From Wyeomyia smithii (lineage: Eukaryota; Arthropoda; Insecta; Diptera; Culicidae), in NCBI RefSeq assembly GCF_029784165.1, contig NC_073695.1, positions 94,243,777-94,307,776 on the forward strand: a stretch of DNA of 64,000 nucleotides. The letters are read 5' to 3'. How positions within the stretch are numbered: the stretch's first letter is position 1; each line of letters begins with the position of its first letter. Under the pieces are notes generated by a model. It saw nothing but the letters and a program-made list of their open reading frames with translations, was not told the origin of the DNA and did not search any database. Made by a program: the position numbers and the translations under genes. Shown here piece after piece: positions 12,580 to 24,044 of the stretch.

Positions 12580-13196
12580 TTCCCACTAGCACTAGATCAC
12601 ACACGCACACAGAACGCTTCAGAATAGTTGGACGAAAAAAGAGTATCGCACCACTTCCGTATCCTGCTTGGTTCACTTTTTGCGAATGAATTGTATTTAT
12701 TTCTCTTTGATATCCGGAAATGAAGCAGAACGAAAAAAGAACAGTTAATCACAATAATCACTCTGTTAATCCGCTGGCGGAGGCTTCATTGGGGCACTTA
12801 ATCCACATAGAATAGCCAATTTTTTTATCGCTTCCGTGCTAATGAAGCTAATCCAAGCGTATCACGGCGGACACCGCCCAGGTTCACTTTATTACAATGA
12901 AAAGCACGCTCGCGTAGAACATACCAAGGACGCTTCCGAGATTCCAAGGCGTTTAATTTCACTGCTGCGAATTGCAAGCAATTTACGCCGTTTTACCGCT
13001 GCTAAATTACTGCTGATACTCGGCGCAGGATGACTACCGGTAAGGACGAACTGAATCCGTTATTGCCTTGCGCTACCGCTACCGGGGATCAGGACACGCG
13101 ATGATCTCCTCTGCTACGGGGGTTACGAGGGAATAAACCAATCGGGGATCGGGCGTTAGGTGAATAACAACGCGCGACCCGTGCTATGCTCAGACT
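12580..13196 (-). other. Probable 5' untranslated leader of the secreted-protein gene
   Basis: Sequence between the inferred transcription start (13196) and the ATG at 12579. It is less AT-rich than the flanks and contains several upstream ATGs with short frames, which could damp translation. Whether it is one exon or contains a leader intron cannot be told from the sequence alone. Confidence 0.4.
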
Positions 13197-13230
13197 GAAA
13201 TTACAATCAAAACTGCAATGGGTATATAAA
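13190..13230 (-). promoter_or_regulatory. TATA plus initiator core promoter
   Basis: On the minus strand TATATA starts at 13228 and the arthropod initiator TCAGTC has its A at 13196. This is a 32-base spacing, the canonical distance. It sits 617 bases upstream of the signal-peptide ATG and points towards it. The same TATA stretch also reads TATATAAAA on the plus strand, so a divergent plus-strand start near 13249 (CAGTG, spacing 26) is a weaker alternative. Confidence 0.5.
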
Positions 13231-14060
13231 ACCTTTCTCTTTGCAAACAGTGTTCGAGCCCCCCGGTCTCTTAAAGATCGGCCCAAGTTGGGGTAAGAAG
13301 CGTAATGCTTGGTTCTCTCTATTTCACGTTGGCTCTCGGTTCGGTAGTAGGCTCGACGTGTTACAATCGGTGCCGTCGTCGAACGCTTAGTCGAATCACG
13401 GTTTAAACCTAAGCGTTAGGTACCGTTACGGTTGCTCCAACATCGCACACGCTAAGTAACTCAGTCGGGTCTCTCACGCTCTTGTGTCGATCTACTCAAG
13501 TTTTCCGACCGCAAAGCTTTTTTTACTCAAACGAGCCTTCCGAGGCTCGCGAATCGAGCTCGATCAGCTGAGCACGCCGAGACACGATCTCTCCAAAAGG
13601 TTTTACCGCTCACACACAAGTGGGGCACCGGATCAGAGCGCAACGTTGAGCTGCGAACAGTGACCCCTTCCACTACCAGCTCGAGACACTTGCCGAGTTC
13701 GCTTGCTATGCCAGGCCAGGTACCGTATTGTTACTCTCAAACGAGATCGAAAGTGAACTGTTTTATTTTCCTCACCTCGAGCCTCCACCCAACGGGCGCG
13801 CGTGACTGCCTGTTTGCTGACGAGTGGCGGTCGACCGCCGCCGGATCGCAAGTTTGATCTTGCTTGTTTGCTTTTGAATGCCTTCCTCGTGCTCGTGGTG
13901 GGCTGTTGCTGTTGCTGATGCCGCTTCGCGTCTAGTTTCAGGTGCAACTTGTATGCACCACATTCGGCGAACGTGAGCCGGCATCGTGGGTCACTTTTTG
14001 CTATGCGGTGGAGATTGGAGAGGCTGTGGTTCACGCTAGTCCCGAGCGGCGAGAGATGCT
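13231..14060. other. GC-rich upstream region, probable promoter-proximal or leader sequence
   Basis: Markedly richer in G+C than both flanks. It holds overlapping frames on both strands, one with a glutamine run (minus strand, about 13900), and none has a recognisable domain. Its position upstream of the core promoter suggests regulatory sequence or an alternative leader rather than a coding gene. Confidence 0.35.
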
Positions 14061-15335
14061 AGAATGTAATTATTAATGAATTATTATTATTATATGGCTA
14101 ACATTATTACATTGGGTTAAGATTTGGAAGGAAATACGTTTATGTTTTAAGTGGAATTTTTTAATCGCTTAGGAGCAAAATCAGGCCAAATAATCAGGAT
14201 ATAGGCAAAAATTTATTCGGCCATTTTTGATTCAATTGAAACTTTGCTCACGTTTTGGCTTAGCAAAAAGAGTATTTTGAACAGAAATAGAAATAGTATA
14301 CATTTTAACAAAGGTTTTAATCGTTTTAATCAAATTTTTCTAGCTCAGAAACCATTGGTTTTATACAAGAACTTTCTAAGAATGAGTTTTAGGTGCCTTC
14401 TAAAAAAACACCGTAAATATTTTTTTTTGACTAAAACATCGAAATTTAACACTTAATTATAATTAAAAAAGAGATTTAATTTTAAAGATATTTTAAATAC
14501 AACGTTTCTAATGATAACAAGTCCAGGATGAAGAAATGAAAAACCATTTTATGTTTAGTTTTTCAATCTTTGATTTTAGAGAAATTGGATAAATTATAAT
14601 TAAATGCAGAAGTTATTTCTAAGATTATTCTCGAAAATGGCACTATTGAAAAAAAAACTGAAACTGAAGCTAAACCGTTAAGTAAAGATTTTTTCTTACT
14701 TTTTATCAAAAGTTTTGGAATATTGTCAAGTTTCAGCTAAAAATTAATTTGAGGAGCACTAAAAACACTCATTACAGTATGCGTTATGATATAAACTTCA
14801 TTTTAATCATTGTAGTTCATAAACCTGCGGTTGTAAAAAATGCATAAAAAATGTCTAACAATGAGCTGTAGGGAATAAATGTGGAATGGTAAAAACACTA
14901 TTCGAATCCTTTGTTTTTTTTTCAAGCCATAAAGCCCACGGTGATCAGTTTTCTAAAAGTTTTAATTTTTGAAATATTTAAAATTAGAGGTTAAAATACT
15001 TGAATAATTCACAAAACATTAACTTTTTCTTTATTATTCGTGGTTGTCGAACAAGAAAAGATATTCATCAAGCTGTGTGATCAATATTAAACAATTTATT
15101 CTAGAGCAAATTCATGCCAAATGATCTGAAAGTACACAAATACCGTCAATCATTTTTTTATTTGAATGAGATCTTGCAGTCTTGCACACGTATTTGACTT
15201 ATAAAATTAAATACTCTTCGCAGGTTGTGGAACTGTTTTAGACTCCCAAAAAATGTAGATAGACCAAAATTATGTGAAATGTAGTTTGAACAATTTCACA
15301 CTTTTTCTCGTGAATTGTTCACCCGATCGTAAAAA
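14061..15335. other. AT-rich spacer; nothing recognised
   Basis: Low-complexity AT-rich sequence with short random frames only. Confidence 0.5.
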
Positions 15336-15529
15336 AAGCAAAGCCTTGGTGCTACATTCCGTATCGGAATTCGACCTTCTGTATTACCATACACAGACTT
15401 CGCAGCCGACTGTAAAGTGTAAAGTGTAATTACGGGGCTAGCGCTACGATCCTACTGACACTAACAGTCTCTCCCAAGCCGGGACTCGAACATACGACGA
15501 CTGACTTGTTAGACCAGCTGGGAGATGAT
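15336..15529 (-). mobile_element. tRNA-related SINE, copy 2
   Basis: Same unit and orientation as 5500-5703. The B-box region on the minus strand reads TGTTCGAGTCCCGG and the tRNA-like head ends near 15529. The two copies differ by scattered substitutions and a short duplication (TAAAGTG, about 15412-15426), so they are separate insertions. Confidence 0.75.
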
Positions 15530-15728
15530 CATCTTGTTGTCAAATAATGACTGGTATAAAATTGATCAAACTATTTGAATTTTGAAAAATGTTTCAAAAC
15601 ATAACCAAACTTAACTTTTCCATGCTGGGTTTAACTGGAAACTTTTGCTAACATCTCACAAAAAAAAATTTCTGATGATATTTTTGGATTTAAACCAAAA
15701 ATTGTTATTTGCAGTGGAAACAATTATT

Positions 15729-17690
15729 ATTTTTTTATTTGATTTATTTGGCATTCCGTCATAATGACATGGCCTGATTAACAAAGTTTCTCCAATTCAC
15801 TCGGTTATTGGCATCCGCTCTTCAAACCCTGGGACACCGTGTATTTCCTGCAAGTTCTGACTCCACCTGATCTACCCATCTTGCCCGCTGCAATCCTGGT
15901 AGTCTTCTTCCTATCGGGCTCGAAGCAAAAACCGTCTTTGCAAGGTAATTGTCCGGCATTCTTGCAACATGCCCTGCCCAGCGTATCTGTCGAGCTTTAG
16001 CCGCCCTTTGAATATTGGGTTCGCCGTAGAGTTGCGCGAGTTCATGGCTCATCCTCCGCCTCCATATTCCATTCTCCTTCACGCCGCCAAAGATCGTCCT
16101 TAGTACCCGTCGTTCGAAAACTCTGAGCGCTCACAGGTCCTCCTCGAGCATTGTCCACGTCTCATGCCCGTAGAGGACAACCGGTCTTATGAGCGTTTTG
16201 TACAAGTTACACTTCGTACAAAACACCGACAATCCACCCGAAATTCGCATACAGCACTGCGTCCCATCCACCGAAGCCTTTATCAGTCTAATCAGCTTCC
16301 ACGGAAAGCCGTTTTCGTCCATGACCTTCCTCTTTTAGGTCGATAGTGGATTACGCGGTTTGATTTTGATGAATAGGTGGTGCGTGGGGGTTCTGTATTC
16401 ACGGCATTTCTGGAGGATCTGCCGTATGGTAAAGATTTGGTCCGTCGTAGACCGTCCTTATACGAAACCAAATCTGTCGGCTAGCGGTGAAAGTCGGCGC
16501 AAAATCAGCCGTTGCAAAAAGGTGGCCAGCTTTTCCGGGCCCATCTTCATAAACTCCGCTTGAACTGGTTGATGGCATCGTTAACTTGGCCTATCGTTGG
16601 GGCTGGCACGTCTCCTACGTTTGTTGCACAGACGGGATCGCTTGATCAGCCGATATAGTCCTCTGCCTGGGCGCCATTGAGGTGTTCGTCGAAGTGCTGC
16701 TTCCGTCTTTCGGTTACCTCATGATCGTTCGTCAGAACACTATCATCTTTATCTCGGCAAATTACGGCTCACGGCACAAAGCCTCTGCGGGATGCGTTGG
16801 GTTGAGAATGATGCAGCTACTCCAGCTCTGCATAATCTCACTCCTCTAGGCAGTGCTGTTTCTCACGGAAGATTAGGGTTCGCTACACCTTTATCTATCT
16901 GTGTCTTTCTACATTCTGACTAGTAGCACTGCGCCCGCGCATGGTTCTCCTCATCCATCACCCTTCTGAACTCGTCGTCGAACCGCTCGTTTTATTAGGC
17001 TCGTCCCAAACGCCCGATTACGTTCTCCGCTACGCTGTTTATAACTGTTTTGATGGTGTTCCAACAGTCCTCGAGAGGAGCTTTTTACAGCTGGTCCTCT
17101 TCCAGCAGCGCAGCTTTGAACGAATGCGCGTAGTTTTCGTCGACGTTAGGCTGCTTCAGTCGTGCGAGATCCACCTGGGGTGGGCGTTGGTACCAAATGT
17201 TGTTAACAACGGAGAGTTTTAGGCGCATCCCAACCATCACCAGTTAGTGGTCCGAGTCGACGTTAACGCTTTTATAGGATTTGACGTCGATGATGTCTGA
17301 GAAGTGCCGACAATCAATCAGAACGCGGTAGATTTGTGTTTCTGCCTGATTTGGTAACCTCCAGGTGTTCTTATGTTGGATGTTGTGGTAAAAGTAGGTA
17401 CTACAAACGCACATGTACCTGGAGGCGGCAAAGTCGATAAGTCTTAAGCCCATTTCGTTTGTCAGCTGGTGAGCGTTGATCCTTCCAATCACCGGTTTGT
17501 ATTCCTCTTCCTGGACGACCTGAGTGTTGTAATGCACGTACCATTGAGCCCTTCAAGCACCCCTCCTGCAGTACTACGACGTCGAACCTGCGATATTTTA
17601 TTATTTCGGGCTCCTTTGGAAATTGAGAGATCGGCAGTTCTAATTCCAATAGTTAGTCCGTTTTTGTCGCGTGGGTCTATGCCGATTGTT
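15729..17690 (-). pseudogene. RTE-clade retrotransposon, copy A (dead)
   Basis: Minus-strand RTE element. From 5' to 3' it keeps the endonuclease start (17690-17540), an endonuclease remnant with YKPVIGRINAHQLTNEMGLRLIDF-like coding (17537-17244), a degenerate linker (17220-16800), RT fingers (about 16560-16250) and the C-terminal domain (16320-15822, GIWRRRMSHELAQLYGEP). Two internal deletions are visible. One is in the endonuclease near 17530. The other removes the palm: near 16215 RISGGLS runs straight into CTKCNLYKTL, so the FADD catalytic motif is missing. The 3' end is an A-rich AAATAAAT-type tail at 15729. It is the same family as copy C (21607-24037). Confidence 0.85.
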
Positions 17691-17739
17691 CCAGTCAAAT
17701 TTCTATGTTCCTCGTTCATTACTTTTGAGTGTTTTTAGT

Positions 17740-17878
17740 AGTGGCGGCTCGTAAGGAACCAACCCCCTGTCTCACCGGAGGACCATCGTGCACATCACTG
17801 TTTAGAGTCCCATGGTGGCACGAGGACGGTAATAAGCCGCTTCTAACCTGGAGAACAGTCGCTCTTTTTGGGCCGCTC
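17740..17878 (+). mobile_element. RTE 5' leader-like fragment
   Basis: Non-coding block around AAGCCGCTTCTAACCTGGAG that resembles the sequence at about 33315 preceding another RTE relic. It is probably a piece of RTE 5' untranslated region separated from its body by the fragment at 17879-18300. Confidence 0.45.
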
Positions 17879-18300
17879 CTAACATGCGCAATGCGTATCG
17901 AAAGCTGAACTCGGCTTCATACAAGGCTTATATCATGAGAAAGCAGATTAACCTCCGACGTAACCGGAAAAGTTTCTAAAAATTCATTAACAGTGAACGA
18001 AAAAATTCTACGGTGCCGTGCAATGTGGTCTTGGATGACGTTTAAGCGAAGTATTCTGCCGAATCTTGCGAGCTTTTCGCTAAATTTTTTGCATCGGTGT
18101 TCGATGAAACTCCTGCCTCTGAACTTTAAGCTGAGTCTGCTGCATCAGACGTTGCTATGGACTGCTTGAATCTGACATCGTTTGTGGTTACTCCTGCAAT
18201 GGTTATCTCTGCTGCGAAAAAGCTGAAAAGTTCAAATTTTTCGGGACCTGACAGTATACCGTCGGTGATGTTCTGTCGCTGTGCTGTTGATTCTGCTGCG
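17879..18300 (+). pseudogene. Non-LTR ORF2 fragment (same family as the 53.4-kb element)
   Basis: Plus-strand coding remains of the region just before the RT domain. They include SASYKAYIMRKQINLRRNRKSF, then VFDETPASEL, then MVISAAKKLKSSNFSGPDSIPSV, with several stops between. The last part lines up with EMIIAAAKKLKTSYSAGPDGIP of the element at 53371-54054. It is a short dead fragment sandwiched between RTE pieces. Confidence 0.7.
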
Positions 18301-18400
18301 AAAAAATCGATCACAATATACTGTTGGCTGGCTGGCTGAACGGGTGGATAATGCGTACCATCGAGGCCAAGTGCGCTTACAGGAATAAAATAGACCCCAC

Positions 18401-20281
18401 ATGTGGTCCAGACCCATGCGACGAAAACGGACTAACGATTGGAAACTCGGGACGTGGAACTGCCGGTCTCTCAACTACCAAGGGAGCACTCGAGTGCTTT
18501 CCGAACTATTGAAATCCCGCAGATTCGACGTCGTAACGCTGCAGGAGGTGTGCTGGAAGGGCTCAATGGTACGTACGTTCCGGGATGATCATGCCATCTA
18601 CCAGAGCTATGGCAACACGCATGAGCTGGGGACAGCTTTTATAGTGATGGGCGAGATGCGGAAACGGGTGATTGGGTGGTGGTCAATCAGCCCTCGAATG
18701 AGAAAGTTGAGAATCAAGGGCTGTTTCTTCAACATCAGCATCATGAACGTGCACAGCCCTCACCTCGGAAGTACCGAAGACGACAAGGATGAATTATATA
18801 CGCAGTTGGCGCGTGAGTACGACCGCTGCCCAAAACATGATATCAAGATCGTCATCGGGGATCTCAACGCTCAGGTCGGCCAGGAGGAGGAATACAAACC
18901 GGTGCACAGTGGGGAATCGCTGGCCATCGACCCAAAATTGAAAATGCGAATTTCATTTCAATTATATTTTTCCTATAGTAGTATACTTCGAGGAATAACG
19001 TTGCTCAACTCCGCATATAAAGTGCTCTCCCGTATCCTGTTCTTCAGATTGAGACCGCTAACGGAATCCTTTGTTGTCGAATACCAGGCTGGTTTTCGAC
19101 AAGGGCGTTCCACGACGGATCAATTTTACACCCTGCGACAGATCCTCGATAAGTTCCGGGAGTACAACTTATCGACTCACCATCTGTTTGTGGACTTCAG
19201 GGCGGCATACGACTCAGTGAAAAGAAATGAGCTGTGGCAGATCATGCTGGAACACGGTTTCCCTACGAAACTAATAAAGCTGAGTCGTATGACACTGGAG
19301 GGATCCAAATCGTGCGTGCGGATAGCTGGCGAGACATCAGCCGCGTTCGTAACGTTGGATGGACTGAAGCAGGGGGATGCGCTCTCCAACCTACTGTTTA
19401 ACATCGCTCTGGAGGGTGCAGTACGAAGAGCAAACGTCGAAAGAACCGGTACGATCATCACGAAATCTCACATGCTTCTTGGTTTTGCGGACGACGTCGA
19501 TATCATCGGTATCAACCGTAAGGCCGTGGAGGAGGCTTTCGTACCATTTAAGAGAGAAGCAGCGAGATTGGGACTTGTCATTTACTCTGCCAAAACGAAG
19601 TACATGGTAGCTGGCAGAGAGCGTGGGAGTCCCCGTGGTGTTGGTGCTAAGGTGGAGATAGATGGGGAACGATTTGAAGTGGTTGACGAATTCGTTTATC
19701 TTGGGACGCTTGTGACATGTGACAACGATATGAGCCGTGAAGTGAAACGACGAGTTGCAGCTGCGAACAGGGCTTTCTACGGACTGCGTAACCAGCTAAG
19801 GTCCCGTAGTTTGCAAACTCGTACAAAACTAGCGCTGTATAGGACGCTGATACTCCCGGTGGCCCTTTACGGACATGAAGCATGGACGCTGAAAGAAGCT
19901 GATCGACGAGTGCTCGGAGTTTTTGAGCGTAAAGTTCTGCGATCGATACTTGGCGAAAAATTGGAAGGTGGAGTGTGGCGCAGACGCATGAATCACGAGT
20001 TGTACCAGGTATACAAACATGCTGATATAGTGAAGGTAATACAGCGGGGCAGGCTTCAGTGGGCTGGACACGTAGCCAGGATGCCTGACGAGAGAGCCGC
20101 CAAAACTATCTTCAGTAGAGAACCAGGAAGAGGCCGTCGACTCCGTGGTAGGCCTCGCACGCGGTGGATGTGCGCGGTGGAAGAAGATGCACGATCTGCT
20201 GGTGTACGGGGAGACTGGAGAACGGCTGCCCAAGACAGAAGAAGCTGGACATCTCTAATTCGTTCGGCCCTAGACCGGTGA
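18401..20281 (+). CDS. RTE-clade retrotransposon copy B: 626-codon ORF with internally deleted endonuclease
   Basis: One uninterrupted frame. Residues 17-160 are the N-terminal half of an APE endonuclease (GTWNCRS at 17-23, catalytic Glu in LQEVC, GDLNAQVG near 153-160). Residues 196-420 are the RT, with motif A Asp265 in LFVDF and FADD at 362-365. The C-terminal RTE domain follows (GGVWRRRMNHELYQVY, RWMCAVEEDARSAGVRGDW). An internal deletion joins the endonuclease at about residue 168 to the RT through a 25-30-residue filler of unrelated AT-rich sequence (about 18912-18985). The endonuclease therefore lacks its SDH region and should be inactive, while the RT motifs are intact. The element ends with (GTAAA)n at about 20300-20316. 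The start codon is uncertain, because RTE frames may begin further upstream. Confidence 0.85.
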   Translation: MWSRPMRRKRTNDWKLGTWNCRSLNYQGSTRVLSELLKSRRFDVVTLQEVCWKGSMVRTFRDDHAIYQSYGNTHELGTAFIVMGEMRKRVIGWWSISPRMRKLRIKGCFFNISIMNVHSPHLGSTEDDKDELYTQLAREYDRCPKHDIKIVIGDLNAQVGQEEEYKPVHSGESLAIDPKLKMRISFQLYFSYSSILRGITLLNSAYKVLSRILFFRLRPLTESFVVEYQAGFRQGRSTTDQFYTLRQILDKFREYNLSTHHLFVDFRAAYDSVKRNELWQIMLEHGFPTKLIKLSRMTLEGSKSCVRIAGETSAAFVTLDGLKQGDALSNLLFNIALEGAVRRANVERTGTIITKSHMLLGFADDVDIIGINRKAVEEAFVPFKREAARLGLVIYSAKTKYMVAGRERGSPRGVGAKVEIDGERFEVVDEFVYLGTLVTCDNDMSREVKRRVAAANRAFYGLRNQLRSRSLQTRTKLALYRTLILPVALYGHEAWTLKEADRRVLGVFERKVLRSILGEKLEGGVWRRRMNHELYQVYKHADIVKVIQRGRLQWAGHVARMPDERAAKTIFSREPGRGRRLRGRPRTRWMCAVEEDARSAGVRGDWRTAAQDRRSWTSLIRSALDR

Positions 20282-20316
20282 ACGGTCCGTTAGCCAAAAA
20301 AGTAAAGTAAAGTAAA

Positions 20317-21606
20317 TAGTTGTATACTGTTGAAGTGTCAGAATCCAAATTTTTTGAGCATTATGATGAAATTTGAATTTTCTATGATTTTTCAAAGTGT
20401 ACTGTGTCAGCGTTTTTTAGCGTTTTTCTTGAAAAAAATGCGATGTTGCGAAATTTGCTGGAGAATCAAGGGTAACTTGAATCTTGATGACGTCTAAGGG
20501 AAAGTTGTCTATAAAATAGTGGAGAATAAATCCTCATCATTGGATAATGTATAATCTCACTGTAATACTCAAAAAAATTAGGCGGAATCAAAAAATTACG
20601 TATTTTTTGCATAAAATAGCCTTTAAAATTTATACGGCAGGGTTTGGCACTATTGGCACTAGTTTTAAAAGATAGCTTGGAAATAATGCTTCCAATTTCA
20701 TCTAGTCCGATCCTGCGCAGAGTTGCGCAGAGTATCCTTCTTTCGAAGAGAAACAACGAGTGTTCGGCACATGACGGATTTTATAAATGTAAATTTAGGT
20801 TGTACACTGCAAACAGTCAACAGAATAACAAATAACTTGTATTCGTCTGATAATAACAATGTTTTCAAACATGTCTCAGTATGATTAATCACATTGTTTT
20901 CATATTTACATGTTTAACTCATCAATATTCCGATATTTAACACAGTATCAAAAACTAATCATTGTTTATGTTTTGGATCACTAGCACTGAGTACCAAAAT
21001 CATGTTTTAAGTTTGTATCATACCAGACACATATAAAAACAATCGTGTAAACACAAACCATGACATAATAAATCGCCTGCTAATTTCTGCAGAGGAACTA
21101 GGGAATTATTATTTTGATGTTAGTAACTGCATTTTGAAAACTCTCTTTGTAGATATTAAAACTGTATTAAAATGAACACACAAATGAAGATGAAGGTAGA
21201 AGTGAATGAAAAGAAGAATGCGATAAAGAGACGCATTGTAATATAGTCACTTTGAAAAAATAAACAAGTCATAAGTAATTTTCATCACAAAGCATATTTT
21301 TTATTTGTTTTTTTTTATTTTCTCAATAATTGAATAATATTTTTATGTTTTTTTTATGACATATGAAAGTCCTTCAAGCATCATGCATTTCGTTTTCCAA
21401 AATATTGAAACCGACGTAAAGTTTTCCTCATATAATATATACAAAAAACATGAAAATTCCCCTGGCGTCAAAAATACGCATTTTCATGCAAAAATAATAT
21501 CAAATTCGGACTCAGCGTCCCAAAATTATATAAAAACCATGTATTTTATATGATTTTAAGAAATTTTTTTGCTTGGCCAGCATTTGTATGGAGTCGCCCC
21601 ACTGTG
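20317..21606. other. AT-rich spacer between RTE copies B and C
   Basis: I see no coding domain, terminal repeats or RNA gene. Confidence 0.5.
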
Positions 21607-24037
21607 CGGTGATTGGAAGGTCCAGTGGGCACCAGCTGACCAACGAAATGGGTCTAAGACTCATCGACTTTGCCGCCTCCAAGAACATGGCCGTGCGTAG
21701 TAGCTGCCTCCAGCACAACCTCCTACACAAGTACACCTGGAGGTCACCAAATCAGACAGAAACACAGATCGACCACGTTCTGATTGACTGTCGGCACTTC
21801 TCAGACATCACCGACGTCAGATTTTATAGGAGCGCTAACGTCGACTCGGACCACTACCTGGTGATGGTTAAGATGCGCCCAAAACTCCCCGTTGTTAACA
21901 ACATTCGGTACCGACGCCCGCCTAACGTCGCCGCAAATTACGCGCATTTGCTCGAAGCTGCGCTGCCGGAAGAGGACCAGCTGGAGGAAGCTCCTCTCGA
22001 GGACTGTTCGAACACCAGCAAAACAGCCATCAACAGCGTAGCGGAGAACGTCATCGGGCATGTGGGACGAACCCAACGAAAAGAGTGGTTCGACGACGAA
22101 TGTAGGAGGGTGATGGATGAGGAGAACGCTGCGCGGGCGGTGGAGATGCGCAGTGCCACTTGTCAGAACGTGGAAAAACATAGACAGAAGAAGATGCAGC
22201 GAACCCAAATCTTCCGGGAGAAAAAGCGCCGCCTGGAGGAGGAGGAGTTTGCAGAGCTGGAACAGCTGCATCATTCTCAGGAAACTAGAAAGTTTTATCA
22301 GAAGCTCAACGCACTCGCAGAGACTTTGTGCCGCGAGCCGAAATGTGCCGGGATAAAGATGGTAGTATTCTGACGGACGATCGTGAGGTGACCGAAAGGT
22401 GGAAGCGGCACTTCGGCGAACATCTGAATGGCGCCCAGTAAGGAGACCATGGCGGCGGAGAAAGCGATCCCGCCGGTGCGACAAATGTAGAAGACGTGCC
22501 AGCCCCAACGATAGGTGAAATCAAGGATGCCATCAAGCAGCTGAAAAACAATAAATCGGCTGGAATGGATGGCCTCGGAGCGGAGCGTATTAAGATGGAC
22601 CCGGAGAAGCAGGCCACCTGTTTGCACCGGCTGATTGCAAGAATTTGGGATATAGAATAGCTACCGGAGGAGTGAAAGGATGGGGTTATCTGCCCTATCT
22701 ATAAAAAGGCGACAAATTGGACTGTGGGAACTATCGTGCGATCATCGTCCTGAATGCCGCCTACAAAGTGCTATCGCAAATCATTTTCCGCCGCCTCTCA
22801 CCCCTAGCCAACAGATTTGTGGCAAGTTATCAGGCCGGCTTCGTGGAAGGACGGTCTACGACGGACCAAATCTTTACCATACGGCAGATCCTCCAGAAAT
22901 GCCGTGAATACAGAACCCCCACACACCACCTATTCATTGACTTTAAAGCCGCGTATGAGAATATCAACTGAAAAGAGCAATGGAAGGTCATGGACGAAAA
23001 CGGCTTTCTTGGGAAGCTTATTAGACTGATAAAGGCTACGGTGGATGGGACGCAGTGCTATGTGCGGATTTCGGGTGGATTGTCGGGCCCATTTGAATCC
23101 CGCAGGGGGCTTCGACAGGGTGATGGTCTCTCCTGCCTGCTATTCAATATTGCGCTATAGGGTGTAATGAATCGAGCGGATATCAACACGCGGGGTACGA
23201 TTTTCAACAAATCCAGTCAATTCGTTTGCTTTGCTGATGACATGGACATTGTCGGCAGAACAACTGCGGCGGTGGCAGAACAGTACACCAGACTAAAACG
23301 CGAGGCAGTGAGGATTCAGTTGTAGATAAATACGTCTTAAACGAAGTATATGCTAACCGGCGGAACCGAAGCCGACCGACATCGTTTAGGCAGTAGCATT
23401 ACGATCGACGGCGATGAGTTCGAGGTAGTCGACGAGTTTGTCTATCTTGGCTCACTGGTAACCGAGGACAATGATACCAGCCGTGAGATACGGAGGCGTA
23501 TTATCAGCGGAAGTCGTGCCTACTATGGGCTCCACAAGCAATTGCGGTCGTACAGACTAAGCCCCCGTACGAAGTGTAACCTGTACAAAACGCTCGTAAG
23601 ACCGGTTGTTCTCTGCGGGCATGAAACGTGGACAATGCTCGAGGAGGGCCTGCGAGTGCTCGGAGTTTTCGAACGACGGGTACTAAGGACGATCTTTGGC
23701 GGCGTGCAGGAGAACGGAATATGGAGGCGAAGGATGAACCATGAGCTCGCGCAACTCTACGGCGAACCCAGTATTCAAAAGGTGGCCAAAGCTGGACGGA
23801 TACGTTGGGCAGGGCACGTTGCAAGAATGCAGGACAACTACTCTGCGAAGATGGTGTATGCCTCGAGCCCGGCAGGAAGAAGACGACCAGGGGCGCAGCG
23901 AGCAAGAAGGGTAGACCAGGTGGAGCGAGATCTGGCGGAGAGTACACGGACACGGATTGGAAAGCAGCAGCCAATAACCGAGTGAATTGGAGAAACTTTG
24001 TTTATCAGGCTATGTCATGACGAAATGCCAAATAAAT
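21607..24037 (+). pseudogene. RTE-clade retrotransposon, copy C (5'-truncated, several stops)
   Basis: Homology to copy A starts at about 21607 inside the endonuclease. The C-terminal half of the endonuclease is open (21607-22373: YTWRSPNQTETQIDHVLID, SANVDSDHYLVM). A frameshift follows near 22370, and the RT is broken by in-frame stops at about 22970, 23158 and 23323-23340. The catalytic block FADDMD is still present near 23235. The C-terminal domain is open from 23350 to 23985 (NGIWRRRMNHELAQLYGEP). The element ends in an AAATAAAT-type tail near 24037. 5' truncation plus A-rich tail is the usual outcome of target-primed reverse transcription. It is opposite in orientation to copy A. Confidence 0.88.
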
Positions 24038-24044
24038 AAAATAA

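Noticed and set aside
13633..14034. 133-codon minus-strand frame with a glutamine run as a gene
   Set aside because: Composition follows the GC-rich promoter region, overlapping frames exist on the other strand, and there is no domain. It was kept only as upstream sequence.
21801..22508. 235-codon minus-strand frame opposite RTE copy C
   Set aside because: It is the antisense shadow of the endonuclease-linker coding region, which has clear protein motifs on the plus strand.
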